64,000 nt of DNA from Rhizohabitans arisaemae. Its GTDB lineage: Bacteria > Actinomycetota > Actinomycetes > Streptosporangiales > Streptosporangiaceae. Every line of letters starts with the position of its first letter. The stretch's first letter is position 1. Below are positions 10,241-21,500 of this stretch, in pieces. The stretch lies in assembly GCF_025996515.1 (NCBI RefSeq), contig NZ_BLRH01000035.1, positions 124,001-188,000 of the forward strand, written 5' to 3'. The position numbers and the translations under genes are program-made. Below the pieces are notes generated by a model, which was not told the DNA's origin, ran no database searches, and worked only from the letters and a program-made list of their open reading frames with translations.

Positions 10241-13200
10241 CGGGCGGCCCCGACGTGCCGGCTGAACTCCTCGGCGACGAGGGGGAGCGCGTCGGTCTGC
10301 CCGAGGGTCGCCAGCCAGTGCCATTGGTCGAGTACGTGGTACATGCGGTACAGGTCAGCCCTTTCCTGCCAGTCCTGCGGCAACGGTCCGTATCCATCGT
10401 TGAACGCCCGTACGCGGTCTGGGTCGCCGCGCATGGCGAAGTAGTCGGTTCGCGCGATGTCCAGCAGGGGGTCGCCGGAGACGGCGTTCTCCATGTCGAT
10501 CACCCCGGTCATCCGCCAGACCCCGTTCTCCCGCGCCACCATCACGTTCCGCTCGTGGAAGTCGTGGTGGCACAGGACCGGCGGGCCGGCGCGGTCGAGC
10601 AGGTGCCGCCGGTCGGCGACGTACCGCTCCAGCGCGGCGTGCAGGGCCGGATCCCCGCCGAGATCGGTGAACTGGGCGAGCTTGGCGTCGAATTGCCCGC
10701 CGATGTAGGCGGCGTTGGAGCCCTGGGCGTCGACCCCGTCGCCGTCGATGGGGCCGAAGTCGCGCAGGGTCACGCCGTGGATCGCCCGCAGCGCCCGGCC
10801 CATCTCGGTGTAGAGCGGGAGCAGCGCGGACTCGGGCAGCTCGCCGGAGACCTCCGAGAGCGGCCGGCCTTCGACCTTGGTCATGACGATGTAGGCGTGG
10901 GGGAGGTCGGTCTTGGACTCGTCCCACAGCACCACCGCGGGGGCGTTCACCTCGGCGTTTTCGAGCAGGGAGTACACGTGCAGCTCCTTGCGGAGCCGGG
11001 CGGCGAACACCTCGGGGTAGATCTTGACGATGAACCGCAGGTCGGGCCGGGCGCAGACCACCTCGTAGACGGCGCTGATCTCCCCGCCGGTCCGCAGCAG
11101 CACCTTGTCGACCCGGACGCCGGGATACCTGCGGCCCAGGATGGTGGCGGCCTTCTCCGCGGAGAGCGGCATGGTGATCGCCTTGGCGAAGGCGGGCGCG
11201 GTCCAGGAGACGGTGATCCGGTTGCCCTCGGTCCGGGCTTTCAGCGCCTCGGCGCCGACGATGTCGTCGGGGGTCGCGTCGGGGACCTCGTCGTCGAAGC
11301 GCGAGTAGATCTTCAGCCGCATACAGATCAGCACGTAGCAGGCGATGCCCACCCCGAGCAGGATGAACAGGAAGGCGAGCCCGCGCCCGGGGCCGACCCC
11401 GATCACCGCGCCCACCGAGGAGGCCAGGGCGCCGCCCGGCATGAGCATCGGCTCCAGCAGGAGCTGGCCGACGGGGGCGACGATGCCCCAGCCCAGCGGG
11501 AGGGTGGACCAGGCGACCATCTGGTTGAGCGCCATCACCCGCCCGTGGAACCGCTGCGGCACCTTGACGTGGACGATCGTGATGTAGATCCCGTTGACCA
11601 GGGCGAGGGCACCCCACAGCCCGAACGCGCCGAGGCCCACCGTGACGGCCGACTCGTGCAGGCCCGTGACGACGGCGAAGCCGGAGAGCACGAGCGTGGC
11701 GATGAGCACCCCGCGCATCCGCCGTTTCCGGGGACCGCCCCACAGCGCCATCACCAGCCCGCCGAGGACCGTGCCGACCCCGCCGAGGAAGGAGATCCGG
11801 CCGGCCGTCTCGATCGAGTTGAAGGAGAGCACCAGGGGGGTGATCGAGAGCAGGGCCGCGGAGAGCATCGTGTTGAGCAGGGCGAAGTAGACGACGATCG
11901 CCCGGAAGTGCCGGTCGCCGATGGAGAGCTTGAACCCGTTGACGATCTCGGCCCAGAGCGACTCCCTGCGCTGGTGGGCCATGGTGGCCGGGAACTTCAG
12001 CACCAGCAGGGCGCCGAGCACGAACACGAGGCCGAGCACGTCGAAGACGATGATTCCCTTGAGCCCGATCGAGGCGAGCATCGCCACCGCCAGCAGCGGG
12101 GCGACGAACTGGGAGGTCCCGACCACCATCTGCATGACCCCGTTGGCGTGCCCGAGGTACTGCTTGGGCACCAGCTGCGGGAGCGCGGTGCCGAACCCGA
12201 GCCGCTGGATGGTGAGCGCGATCGACAGCAGGGCGGTGAGCGGGTAGAAGTGCCAGATCTGCAGGGTGTCGGTCCAGAGCAGGACGCCCAGGGTGAGCTG
12301 AGTGACCCCGGCGAGACCGTTTCCGGCGAGCATGACCCGGCGCCGGTTGGACCGGTCGACGAGTGCGCCGATGAGCGGGGCCGCGATCACACCAGGCATG
12401 ATCGCGAGCATGAAGAAGACCGCGTAGTCGAGGAGCGACCCGGTGGTGGTGTAGATCCAGATGGGGATCGCGAAATCGGTCAGCGCCGTGCCGATCAGGG
12501 CCACGAGCTGGGCGGACGCGATCAACAGGAAGCGCTGCATGCTCGGCTTGGGGCCCGTGTCCCGAGCCGTCTCCTCGGGGGGTGGATTCGCCGTGGAGGA
12601 GGTCTCCTCCAGCCACCACCCCGCGCCGGGGCCGCGGGCCCGCGACCCCAGAGTGTCGGCGGAATCCTGCGCCATCGCCACATGGGAGTTGGTGAGAATC
12701 TCGGCCAGCTCGGCCGCCCGGTACTTGATGAAGTAGTGTCCCGCCTCGTCCAGGACGACCAGCGCGGTCTCCTCGGAGAGGAAGTGCCACTCCCGGTAGC
12801 GCTCCCGGTAGTAGTCGGTCGCCGGGTCCTGCTCCCCGACCACCGAGATGATCGGCGCCCGCAGCGGGGCGATGCGGTCGCCGAGCAGCCGGGTGAAGTA
12901 CTCCTCCGCGTGCAGGGTGTCGACGCGCATGTTGCGCGCCATGAACTTGATCTGCTCGGCGTCGAGGCCCACGGTGTCCGCGCCCATCGACTTCATCCGG
13001 TTCTCGTACGCCCGGTCGCCGCGCAACCGGTCGTAGCGGGTGAGCCGGGCCAGCGGTCCCGCGATCCGCCCACGGGGCCGGGCGAAGGGGAAGATCGCCC
13101 CCATGTAGACCGCTTCGAGCTCGCGACCCGCCTCCTCCAGCAGGCGCGCGGTCTCCACCGCGATGGCGCCGCCGATGCCGCAGTGGCCGTACAGGACCAG

Positions 13201-16200
13201 CGGTCCCTCGATCCGGGCGAGGATCTCCTCCGCGCAGAGCCGGGCCACCTCGTCGATGGGTTTGGCGGCTTCGTCGGGGATCCCGGGGTCGTGGCCGGGG
13301 ATCGCCAGCGCGTACAGCGAGCACCCGTTCGGGAGCGCGTCGGCGAGCGGCTGGAAGACGATGGGGTTGCCCCCGCCGTACGGGACGCAGACGTAGGTGA
13401 TCATGCGCTGTCCCGGCGGAAGCGGCCGGGTCAGCTCGTACAGCAGGGCCCGCGGCCCGTCCGCGCCGCCCTCCGGACGCTCCAGCAGCATCGCCAGCCC
13501 CCGCACGGTGGGCCGGGTGAACAGATCCATCACCCCGATCGCGCGGCCCTCCCCGAACCCGATCCCAGGGTTCTCGGTCAGCGCCCGCCGGAGCTTGGCG
13601 GTGGCCTGGATCGCCATCAGCGAATGGCCGCCCAGCTGGAAGAAGTCGTCGTCCACCCCGACCTGCGGCACCCGCAGCACCTCGCGCCAGATCGCCGCGA
13701 TCATGATCTCGGCCGGGGTGCTCGGCTCGGTGTAGACCTCCGCGGCCTCCCGCTGCACCTCCGGCTCCGGCAGGGCCGCCCGGTCCAGCTTGCCGTTCGG
13801 GGTGAGCGGGAACGCCTCCAGCGTCACGAAGACGCCGGGCACCATGTAGTCCGGGAGTACCTCGCCCAGCGCGGCGCGGAGCACGGCCGGATCCGGGACG
13901 GCGCCCGTCTCGGGGATCAGATAGGCCACGAGCCGCTCGTCCCGGACCACGACGACCGTGTCCCGGACCCCCGGCCGGGCGCGGAGCGCAACCTCGATCT
14001 CACCCAGCTCGATCCGGAGTCCGCGCAGCTTGACCTGGTGGTCGATCCGGCCGAGGAACTCGATGGCGCCGTCGGCGCGGAGCCGGGTGAGGTCCCCGGT
14101 CCGGTAGAGGCGTGACCCGGCGGGGCCGTACGGGTCGGGGACGAAACGCTCGGCGGTGAGGGCCGGCCGGTCGTGGTATCCGCGGGCCAGCTGCGGTCCG
14201 GCGATGTGCAGCTCGCCGGCGACGCCGACGGGCACCGGGCGCAGATGCTCGTCCAGGACGTGCAGCCGGGTGTTCTGCACCGGCCGCCCGATCGGGATCT
14301 CCGTCTCGCCGCCGGCGCAACGCCAGTGACTGACGTCGATGGCGGCCTCGGTCGGCCCGTACAGGTTGTGCAGTTCGCAGCCGGGGAGCCGGCTGAGGAA
14401 CCGGTCGGCGGAGGCGGCCGGCAGCGCCTCCCCGCTGCACACCACGCGTTTCAGCGAGACGCACGCCTCGATCCCGTCCTCCTCCAGGAAGGCGGCGAGC
14501 ATCGAGGGGACGAAGTGCATCGTGGTGATCTTCCGCTCGACGATGAGGTCGCGCAGGTAGGCGGTGTCCTTGTGCCCGCCGGGACGCGCCACGACGAGCC
14601 TGGCCCCCGCGAGCAGCGGCCAGAAGAACTCCCACACCGAGACGTCGAAGCTCGCCGGGGTTTTCTGCAGGACGGCGTCGGCGGAGGTGAGCGGGTAGGT
14701 CTTCTGCATCCAGTCGAGCCGGTTGCAGATGCCGCGGTGGGTGTTGGGCACGCCTTTCGGCTGTCCGGTCGAGCCCGAGGTGTAGATCATGTAGGCCGCG
14801 TTCGCCTCGGTCGCCGCCCGCTCCGGGTTCCGCGCCGGGCGGGACCTGTCCGGTTCGTCGAGCAGGACGATCGGGACGTCGGCGGTGGGCAGGGTCTCCA
14901 GCAGGGCCTTCTCGGTGACGAGTACGGCCGCCGCGGCGTCGGCCAGCATGAAGGCGAGCCGGTCCCGCGGATACTCCGGATCCAGCGGGACGTAGGCGCC
15001 GCCCGACTTGAGGATGCCGAGAAGGCCGATGACGAGGTCGAGGGAGCGTTCCGCGCAGATCGCCACGCGGGACTCCGATCCGACGCCGAGGTCGCGCAGG
15101 CGGTGGGCCAGGCGGTTGGCCCGGGCGTTGAGTTCGCCGTACGACAGCCGCCCGTCCTCGAACTCGACGGCGATCGCCCGCGGGTCCCGCGCCACCTGGG
15201 CCTCGATCAGCTCCGGCAGGGTCGCCCGATCGGGGTAGGGCTCGTCCCGTCCGGCGGCGGCGTCCAGGATGCGCGCCAGCTCGGCGTCGCCCAGCAGCTC
15301 CAGCCGGGAGACCTTGGTCCCGGGGTCGGCGACGATCGCGCGCAGCACCGCGGTGAGGTGCCCGCTGAGCCGGGCGATCGTCTCGGGGTCGAACAGGTCC
15401 CGGTTGTAGATGAACATCCCGTCCAGGCCGTCGGGCTGTTCGACCACGTAGAGTTCCAGGTCGAACCGGGTGTTCCCGCCGATGAAGGTGTACGGCTCCG
15501 CGACCAGCTCCCCGGCCCGGCGGTCCTTCGTCCCGTTCGCGTAGCTCTGCATCGTGAAGATCACCTGGAAGATCGGCGACCTGCTCACGTCCCGTTCGAC
15601 GTTCAGCTCCCCGACCAGCTGCTCGAACGGCAGCTCCTGGTGCGCGTAGGCGTCGAGGACGCCGCGGCGGGTCCGCGCCAGCAGCTCGGCGAAGTCCGGG
15701 TCGCCCGTCAGGTCGGCCCGCATCGCCAGGACGTTGACGAACAGGCCGATCATGCGCTCCAGCTCGGTCCGCGGCCGCCCGGCGACCGGGGAGCCCACCG
15801 CGAAGTCATGCTGCCCCGAATGACGGGACAGGACCGTCTGGTAGGCGGCGAGCAGCGTCATGTAGAGGGTCGCGTCGTGCTCCCGGCTCAGCCTGGTCAG
15901 GGCCGCCGCCAGATCGGGGTCGAGGTGGAACCCGTGCGAGGCCCCGGCGAAGCTCTGCTCGGCCCGGCGCGGCCGATCCAGGGGGAGCTCCAGCGGGCCG
16001 ACCCCGAGCAGCTGCTCCTTCCAGTACTCAAGGTCGGCGGCGACCGCCGGTCCGGAGAGCCGCTCCCGCTGCCACGCGGCGAAGTCGCCGTACCGGATCG
16101 GCAGTTCGGGCAGCTCCGGGCGGCGGCCCGCGGCGATCGCGCCGTACGCGGCGCAGAGCTCGTCGGCGAGGATCTCCATCGACCAGCCGTCGCTCACGAT

Positions 16201-16749
16201 GTGGTGCAGCGCGACCAGCAGGATGTGCTCGGCCTCGGCGAGGCGGACGAGCACCGCGCGCAGCAGCGGCCCCTCGGTCAGGTCGAAGGGGCGCGCGGTC
16301 TCCACGCCGAGGATCTCCACCGCCCGTCGCTCCGGCTCGGCCTCGGCGCTCACGTCGACGCGGAGCAGCCGCACCGGGGCCTTCTCGTGCACGACGAGCA
16401 GCGGCTCGCCGTCGATCGAGGTGGGGAAGCAGGTGCGCAGCGTCTCGTGCCGGGCGACGATCTCGTCGAGGGCGCCGGTGAGGGCCGCGGTGTCGAGCGG
16501 GCCGCGGAGCCGCAGCGTGAGGGGGATCGTGTAGGCGCCGCTTCCGGGGACGAACTGGTCCATGAACCAGAGCCGCTCCTGGGCGAACGACAGCGGCGGC
16601 GGGCCGGCCTCGGCCGGGAGTCTCGGAATCGTGAACGCCGGGCCGCCGGTACGGCGGCGTAGCCGCTGCTGGAGAAGCCTGCTCTTGGCCGCGGACAGCT
16701 CGACGTTGCCGGAGGACAGCCCAGGGGAGGTCGTCACGCTGTAGCTCAC
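10237..16749 (-). CDS. NRPS-thioesterase-MFS transporter-kinase fusion (C-A-PCP-TE-MFS-APH), predicted serine module
   Basis: One uninterrupted 2170-residue frame from a GTG preceded by GAGGG. Order: condensation domain (about 45-480; HHIVSDG with H182, H183, D187), adenylation (about 500-1010), carrier domain (S1043 in LGGHSLM), thioesterase (about 1110-1355), a linker, a 10-12-helix major-facilitator domain (about 1404-1815), and an aminoglycoside-phosphotransferase-like kinase (about 1850-2165). The A-domain pocket reads D-V-W-H-V-S-L-I-D-K, the serine code of the EntF type. The thioesterase has GHCGIGG with C1190 in the nucleophile position, then a GEQD acid and a DEAGHYF histidine. The kinase shows the lysine motif FIVKIYPE, the HxDxxxxN motif (H2061, D2063, N2068) and a metal aspartate D2085 in VIDMENA. 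The protein would therefore be membrane-anchored and could make, release, modify and export one product. Separate translation of the MFS part from an internal start cannot be excluded. Confidence 0.9.
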
Positions 16750-17102
16750 TTTCCCTCAGATGCGAATGGCAGCCCTCCCGGGCTGTTAATACGCCGTTTC
16801 TGCGGATTTAAGCGATTACTTGCTGAACGACGTCATTCATTCATACGAAACCGGGTGAAGTCGAGAGGCTGTCCGGCGAGGGGTAAGGCAGAGTACAGGG
16901 GCCATACATTGTGATGCTTAACTGGGATAAATCCGTTATATGAAGTGGGTAACCAGGCACCGGCTGAAATAATAGTCGGATTTGTGCTATTTTATCCGGT
17001 TTTAGATAGTGTGGGAATACTGTTAAACCGGTGAGCCGTGGACGCCTGATCATGCCTAGGCTACTTTACCGCCATACCTGACAATTGTTATGGATGGTGG
17101 AG
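16750..17102. promoter_or_regulatory. AT-rich divergent control region between the NRPS operon and the Asp-box gene
   Basis: These 353 bases are clearly richer in A and T than their flanks and lie between two genes transcribed away from each other, so both promoters should be here. I see no open frame worth calling. A near-perfect 16-base palindrome at 16824-16839 is the strongest element, and runs such as ttttatccggttttag around 16990-17010 could supply promoter hexamers. I could not place either -35/-10 pair with confidence. Confidence 0.5.
16824..16839. promoter_or_regulatory. Palindrome upstream of the NRPS operon, candidate operator
   Basis: The sequence TGAACGACGTCATTCA matches its own reverse complement at 14 of 16 positions (TGAAyGACGTCrTTCA). 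It sits 75 bases upstream of the GTG of the NRPS fusion gene, a suitable place for a dimeric regulator of the NRPS operon. No regulator can be assigned from the sequence. Confidence 0.45.
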
Positions 17103-18212
17103 ATGAAGCGACTGATCACCCTCGGGTTGTGCGTCCTCACCGTGGCCACCCTGTCCGTCCAGGGGTCCGCGTCGGCGACCGCCGAACCCGCTCCCGCCGG
17201 GCGGGAGGCGGCCACCTCGCCCCACCTGGCCTGGCGGATCACCCCCACCGGGGTCGCCGCGCGCCTGCGCGGGCTCTCGGTGGTCAGCCGCGACACGGCG
17301 TGGGCCTCCGGGAGCGGCGGAACCGTCATCCGCACCGAGGACGGCGGCGTGACCTGGCGGAACGTCTCCCCACCCGGGGTCACCGGCCTCCAGTTCCGCG
17401 ACATCGAGGCGTTCGACGGCAGACGGGCCGTGATCCTTTCCATCGGCGAGGGCGACGCCTCACGCGTGTACCGCACCGAGGACGGCGGCGCGAGCTGGAC
17501 CCAGACGTTCGTCAACGACGACTCCCGGGCCTTCTACGACTGCGTGGCCTTCTTCGACGACCGCAACGGACTCGCCATGAGCGACCCCGTCGACGGCCGG
17601 TTCCGCATCCTGTCCACCGAGGACGGCGGCCGGAGCTGGCGGGTCCTCCCCGCCGACCGGATGCCCCCCGCCCTGCCGGGTGAGGCCGGGTTCGCCGCGA
17701 GCGGGCAGTGCCTGGTGGCCGAGAAGCACGGCCGCAACGCCTGGATGGCCACCGGCGGAGCCGCGGAGGCGCGGATCTTCCACACCCGGGACCGAGGCCG
17801 CAGCTGGACGGTGGCGACCGCGCCGATCCCCGGCGGCGACCCCGCACGCGGCGTCTTCGCGCTCGCCTTCCGCGACGGGCGGCACGGGATCGCCGTCGGC
17901 GGGGACTACCGCCCGGACCAGGCGTCCCCGGACGCGTCCGCGCTCAGCCGGGACGGCGGGCGGAGCTGGAGCCCGGCCCGGCGCCACCCGCAGGCGTACC
18001 GTTCGGGCGTCACCTGGATCCCGCACACCGGCGTCGCGGCGATCGCCGTCGGCCCGACGGGCAGCGACCTCACCCTGGACGGCGGACGGAGCTGGCGCCC
18101 GTTCGACACCGGCTCCTTCGACACCGTCTCCTGCGCCCGCGACCTCGGCTGCTGGGCCTCCGGCGAACAGGGCCGCGTCGCCCGCCTCACCTTCGCGCGT
18201 ACCCCCTCCTGA
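17103..18212 (+). CDS. Secreted Asp-box (BNR/YCF48-like) beta-propeller protein
   Basis: The 369-residue protein starts at an ATG with GGTGGAG just upstream and has a Sec signal peptide (MKRLITLGLCVLTVATLSV, then a GSASATAEP cleavage region). The mature part carries six Asp-box motifs of the form S/T-x-D-x-G-x-x-W: EDGGVTW, EDGGASW, EDGGRSW, RDRGRSW, RDGGRSW and LDGGRSW. These sit at the corners of propeller blades in sialidase-like and YCF48-like proteins. No catalytic residues are recognisable, so it is probably a non-enzymatic extracellular propeller. Two cysteine pairs late in the sequence (SCARDLGCW) fit an exported protein. It lies upstream of the Rhs gene on the same strand but is separated by 378 bases, so co-regulation is unproven. 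Confidence 0.8.
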   Translation: MKRLITLGLCVLTVATLSVQGSASATAEPAPAGREAATSPHLAWRITPTGVAARLRGLSVVSRDTAWASGSGGTVIRTEDGGVTWRNVSPPGVTGLQFRDIEAFDGRRAVILSIGEGDASRVYRTEDGGASWTQTFVNDDSRAFYDCVAFFDDRNGLAMSDPVDGRFRILSTEDGGRSWRVLPADRMPPALPGEAGFAASGQCLVAEKHGRNAWMATGGAAEARIFHTRDRGRSWTVATAPIPGGDPARGVFALAFRDGRHGIAVGGDYRPDQASPDASALSRDGGRSWSPARRHPQAYRSGVTWIPHTGVAAIAVGPTGSDLTLDGGRSWRPFDTGSFDTVSCARDLGCWASGEQGRVARLTFARTPS

Positions 18213-18239
18213 CCGGCTCCGCGGGTCGCCGCCGACTGT

Positions 18240-18299
18240 TCCGGTGATCGTTGTGGTGTACGGCCCTTCCGGGGTGGGTACCGCATAAGGATCACCGGA
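18240..18299. repeat. Inverted repeat downstream of the Asp-box gene
   Basis: Perfect 10-base arms, TCCGGTGATC at 18240-18249 and GATCACCGGA at 18290-18299, flank a 40-base loop. A related pair follows (TGATCGTCGGTG near 18311, GATCACCGAC near 18345). It may form a weak terminator for the gene ending at 18212 or be a regulator-binding cluster for the Rhs promoter. The rest of 18213-18590 shows no gene. Confidence 0.35.
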
Positions 18300-18548
18300 C
18301 GGCCGTGGCGTGATCGTCGGTGTGTTTTCCGTTGTCGCGATACGGATCACCGACGGAATCGGATTTTAGTGGTTTCTCCAGTATTGAGGCAGTCGGCCAA
18401 ACCATTAGGGTGGGGAGCCGCTTGCCGGTCGACGCGGAGAATGGTGAAGAACACAGATTTGTCAGCTAGCCGGAAGTCATCGGCGTATTGGCAGGTCAGC
18501 TAGGCGCTATACGGGTTATATACGTGGGGTAAACACCGTGGATCCACG

Positions 18549-18572
18549 CTGAGGTGCTTCTGACGACCTCAG
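18549..18572 (+). promoter_or_regulatory. Leader hairpin immediately before the Rhs ribosome binding site
   Basis: CTGAGGT at 18549-18555 pairs perfectly with ACCTCAG at 18566-18572. The hairpin ends three bases before the GGAGGGAG ribosome binding site (18575-18582) of the Rhs gene. Its position allows an effect on translation initiation, but it is short and may be incidental. Confidence 0.35.
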
Positions 18573-18590
18573 TGGAGGGAGATCCGGTCC

Positions 18591-21500
18591 GTGAAACCCC
18601 CCAGACTGACACGAACCTTGTCAGCCGTGGTCTCGATATCCCTGGTGGCGACAATCGCCCCCTCCGTCTCCGCCGAAGCGGCGCCCGTCCGGCCGCTCAC
18701 CCCCGTCCCCACCCCGCGGGCCGCGTGCCCGGCCGAAGCCCAGGATGAGAACTCGGCCACGCTGATCGCGCGGCTCTGCGGCAAGCGGGTGAAGATATCC
18801 GGTCTCACCACCGAGATCGACGAGTACTTCGCCAACCCGGACGGCACCACGAGCCGGGAACACGACTTCCGTCCCGTCCGGGTCAAGCGGGACCAGGGCT
18901 GGGTCCCGGCCGACGCCACCCTGGTGCGGGCCGCCGACGGCTCGATCGCCCCCAAGGCGGCGGCGCTGGACGTCAGGTTCTCCGGCGGCGGCGCCGGACC
19001 TCTGGTGCGGGCGTCCCTGGAGGGTACGGAGCTCACGCTCGGCTCCCCGGTCGGCGCCCTGCCCACGCCCACCCTGACGGGGGCCACCGCGACCTACCCC
19101 GAGGTCATGCCGGGCGTGGACCTCCAGGTCACCGCCGACGTGGACGGCTTCTCCGAGAAACTGATCGTCAAGAACCGGTGGGCGGCGGCCAACCCCGCGC
19201 TGAAGCGGCTCAGTTTCCCCGCCGTCACGAAGAAGGGCTCACTCAAGGCCGACGGGGACGGCAACCTCACCGTCACGGCCGCCTCGGGCAAGGAGGTCTT
19301 CGTCGCCCCGGCCGCGCAGATGTGGGACGCCTCCCATGAGCGCTCGGTGAAGGGCCTGCGGGTCCCCGGGATCACCACGGACACCGCCGAGGAGGGCAAG
19401 CGCCGCCCGATCGCCACCCGGATCGCCAAGGGCGCCCTCGAGGTGCTTCCGGACACCGCCATGCTGACGGACCCGCAGGCGAGGTTCCCGCTCGTCATCG
19501 ACCCGGGGTTCACCTCGTACCGGTACAGCTGGAACTACGTGGAGTCCGCCTACCCCACCACCCGCTACCACAACACCGCCGAGCACGCGCGGGTCGGCAG
19601 CTCCAACGGCGGCTCCAGCAAGATCCGGTCCTTCTGGAACATGAACCTGGCCGGGATGGGCACCCGCAAGACCATCCAGGCCGCCACCTTCAGCGCCCGG
19701 GAGATCTGGGCGTGGAGCTGCTCGCCGCGGAACGTCGAGCTGCACCGGGTGCCCACGGTGGCCACCACCGTCACCTGGAACACCCAGCCGGCCGGCAACA
19801 AGTTCATCGGCGCGAAGAACGTCGCCTACGGCTGGTCCTCGGCCGGGATCGGCGGGGCGTCCAGCTGCCCGGCCGCCTGGGTCGGCTGGGATGTGAAGAC
19901 CGCGCTGCAGGAGATCATGAACAGCGGCGGCACGTCGATCTCGTTCATGCTCAAGGCGGCCAGCGAGACCGACAACACCCACTGGAAGCGGTTCGAGAAC
20001 AACCCCAAGCTCACCGTCACCTACAACACCCCGCCCGCGGCGCCGACGGCCCTCACCGCCGCGCCCTGCTCGGCGGTGTGCGCGAGCCCTGCGACGGTGA
20101 CCTCGCTGCGGCCCACGCTCAAAGCCAGGTTGACCGACCCCGACGGGCAGCCGGTCAACTCGGTGTTCGAGGTGTGGACCCCGAACCGGACGACCCTGGT
20201 CACCTCGGGGGCGGTCGGGGACGTGGCCTCGGGGTCCGTCGCCTCCTGGACGGCTCCCGCGCTCACCGAGGGAACCACCTACCACTGGCGGGTCCGGGCC
20301 GGTGACCGGATCGACCTCAGCGCGTGGTCGGCCTGGCAGGTGTTCACCGTGGACACGGTCACCCCGGTGGCTCCGACGATCACCTCGGCGGACTACCCGG
20401 CCGACGACTGGGCGCTCGGCGCCGGTCAGGCGGGCACGTTCACGATCACGCCCGCGAACGCCGACGCCGCCGCCGTGCTGTGGAGCTTCGACAACGGGCC
20501 GCAGCAGAGCGCGGCCGTCACCGGCGGCGCCGCGCACGAGGTGGTGTTCACCCCGGCCACCAACGGCCCGCACACGCTGACCGCGTGGGTCCGGGACGGC
20601 GGCGGCAACGTCTCACCGGCGGCGACCTACACGTTCAACGCCGGAAGCTCGGCGGTCACCTCGCCCCAGGACGGCTCCACGACCGCCCGCCGGGTGACCC
20701 TTTCGGCCGCCGCGGACCAGGGCATGACCGACGTCACGTTCTTCTACCGGCGCGGCTCGGCCGACACCTGGAACCAGGTCCCGGCCGCCGACGTGCGCCG
20801 CAGGTCCGACGGTTCCGCCGTGACCTGGCCGGTCCCGCTGACCGGCGGCACCTCGCCGGCGCTGGTCTGGGACGTCGCCCGCACCCTGGCCGAAGACGGC
20901 GCGGTGCAGATCCGCGCCCGGTTCGGCATGGGCACGGCCGCGCCCGCCCACTCCCGGCAGGTCGAGATCACCGTGGACCGGAATTCCGGCGGGGCCGCGA
21001 CCCAGGCGGTCGGCCCGGGATTCGTGAACCTGCTCACCGGCGACTTCAGCTTCGGCGCCGGCGACGTCTCGGCGTTCGGCGTCGGCGTCATGCGCTCCTA
21101 CTCCTCGCGGGACTCCGAAGCCGCGGGAAGCGACGGGCTGGTGCCGGTGTTCGGCGCACCGTGGACCTCCACGGGGCTCTCCGAGGCGGCGCCGAGCACG
21201 TACAACCTGCTCAGGCCGACCTCGGCCACCTCGTTGGAGATCGTCAACATCGAGGACCAGGCGATCGGCTTCACCAAGAACGCCGACGGCACCTGGTCCG
21301 CGGCGCCCGGGTTCGCAGACCTCACCCTCACCTACACCGCGGGGAACGACCGCTACACGCTCGCCGATTCGGGCACCGGGAACACCACGGTGTTCGCGAA
21401 GGTGGACCCGGCCGCGACGAGCTACCCGGTGCGGACCGTCTACCCGCCGACGGGCGACGGCACGGCGGTGTTCTTCCACGAGAAGGTGACGGGGGCGGAC

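Noticed and set aside
10355-13324. 989-codon minus-strand frame shifted relative to the NRPS fusion, which could have meant separate TE, MFS and kinase genes
   Set aside because: It is a different frame with Arg/Pro-rich nonsense composition. The MFS and kinase motifs are in the frame of the NRPS.
14173-16662. 829-codon plus-strand open frame opposite the serine C and A domains
   Set aside because: Same reason: antisense of well-supported NRPS domains.
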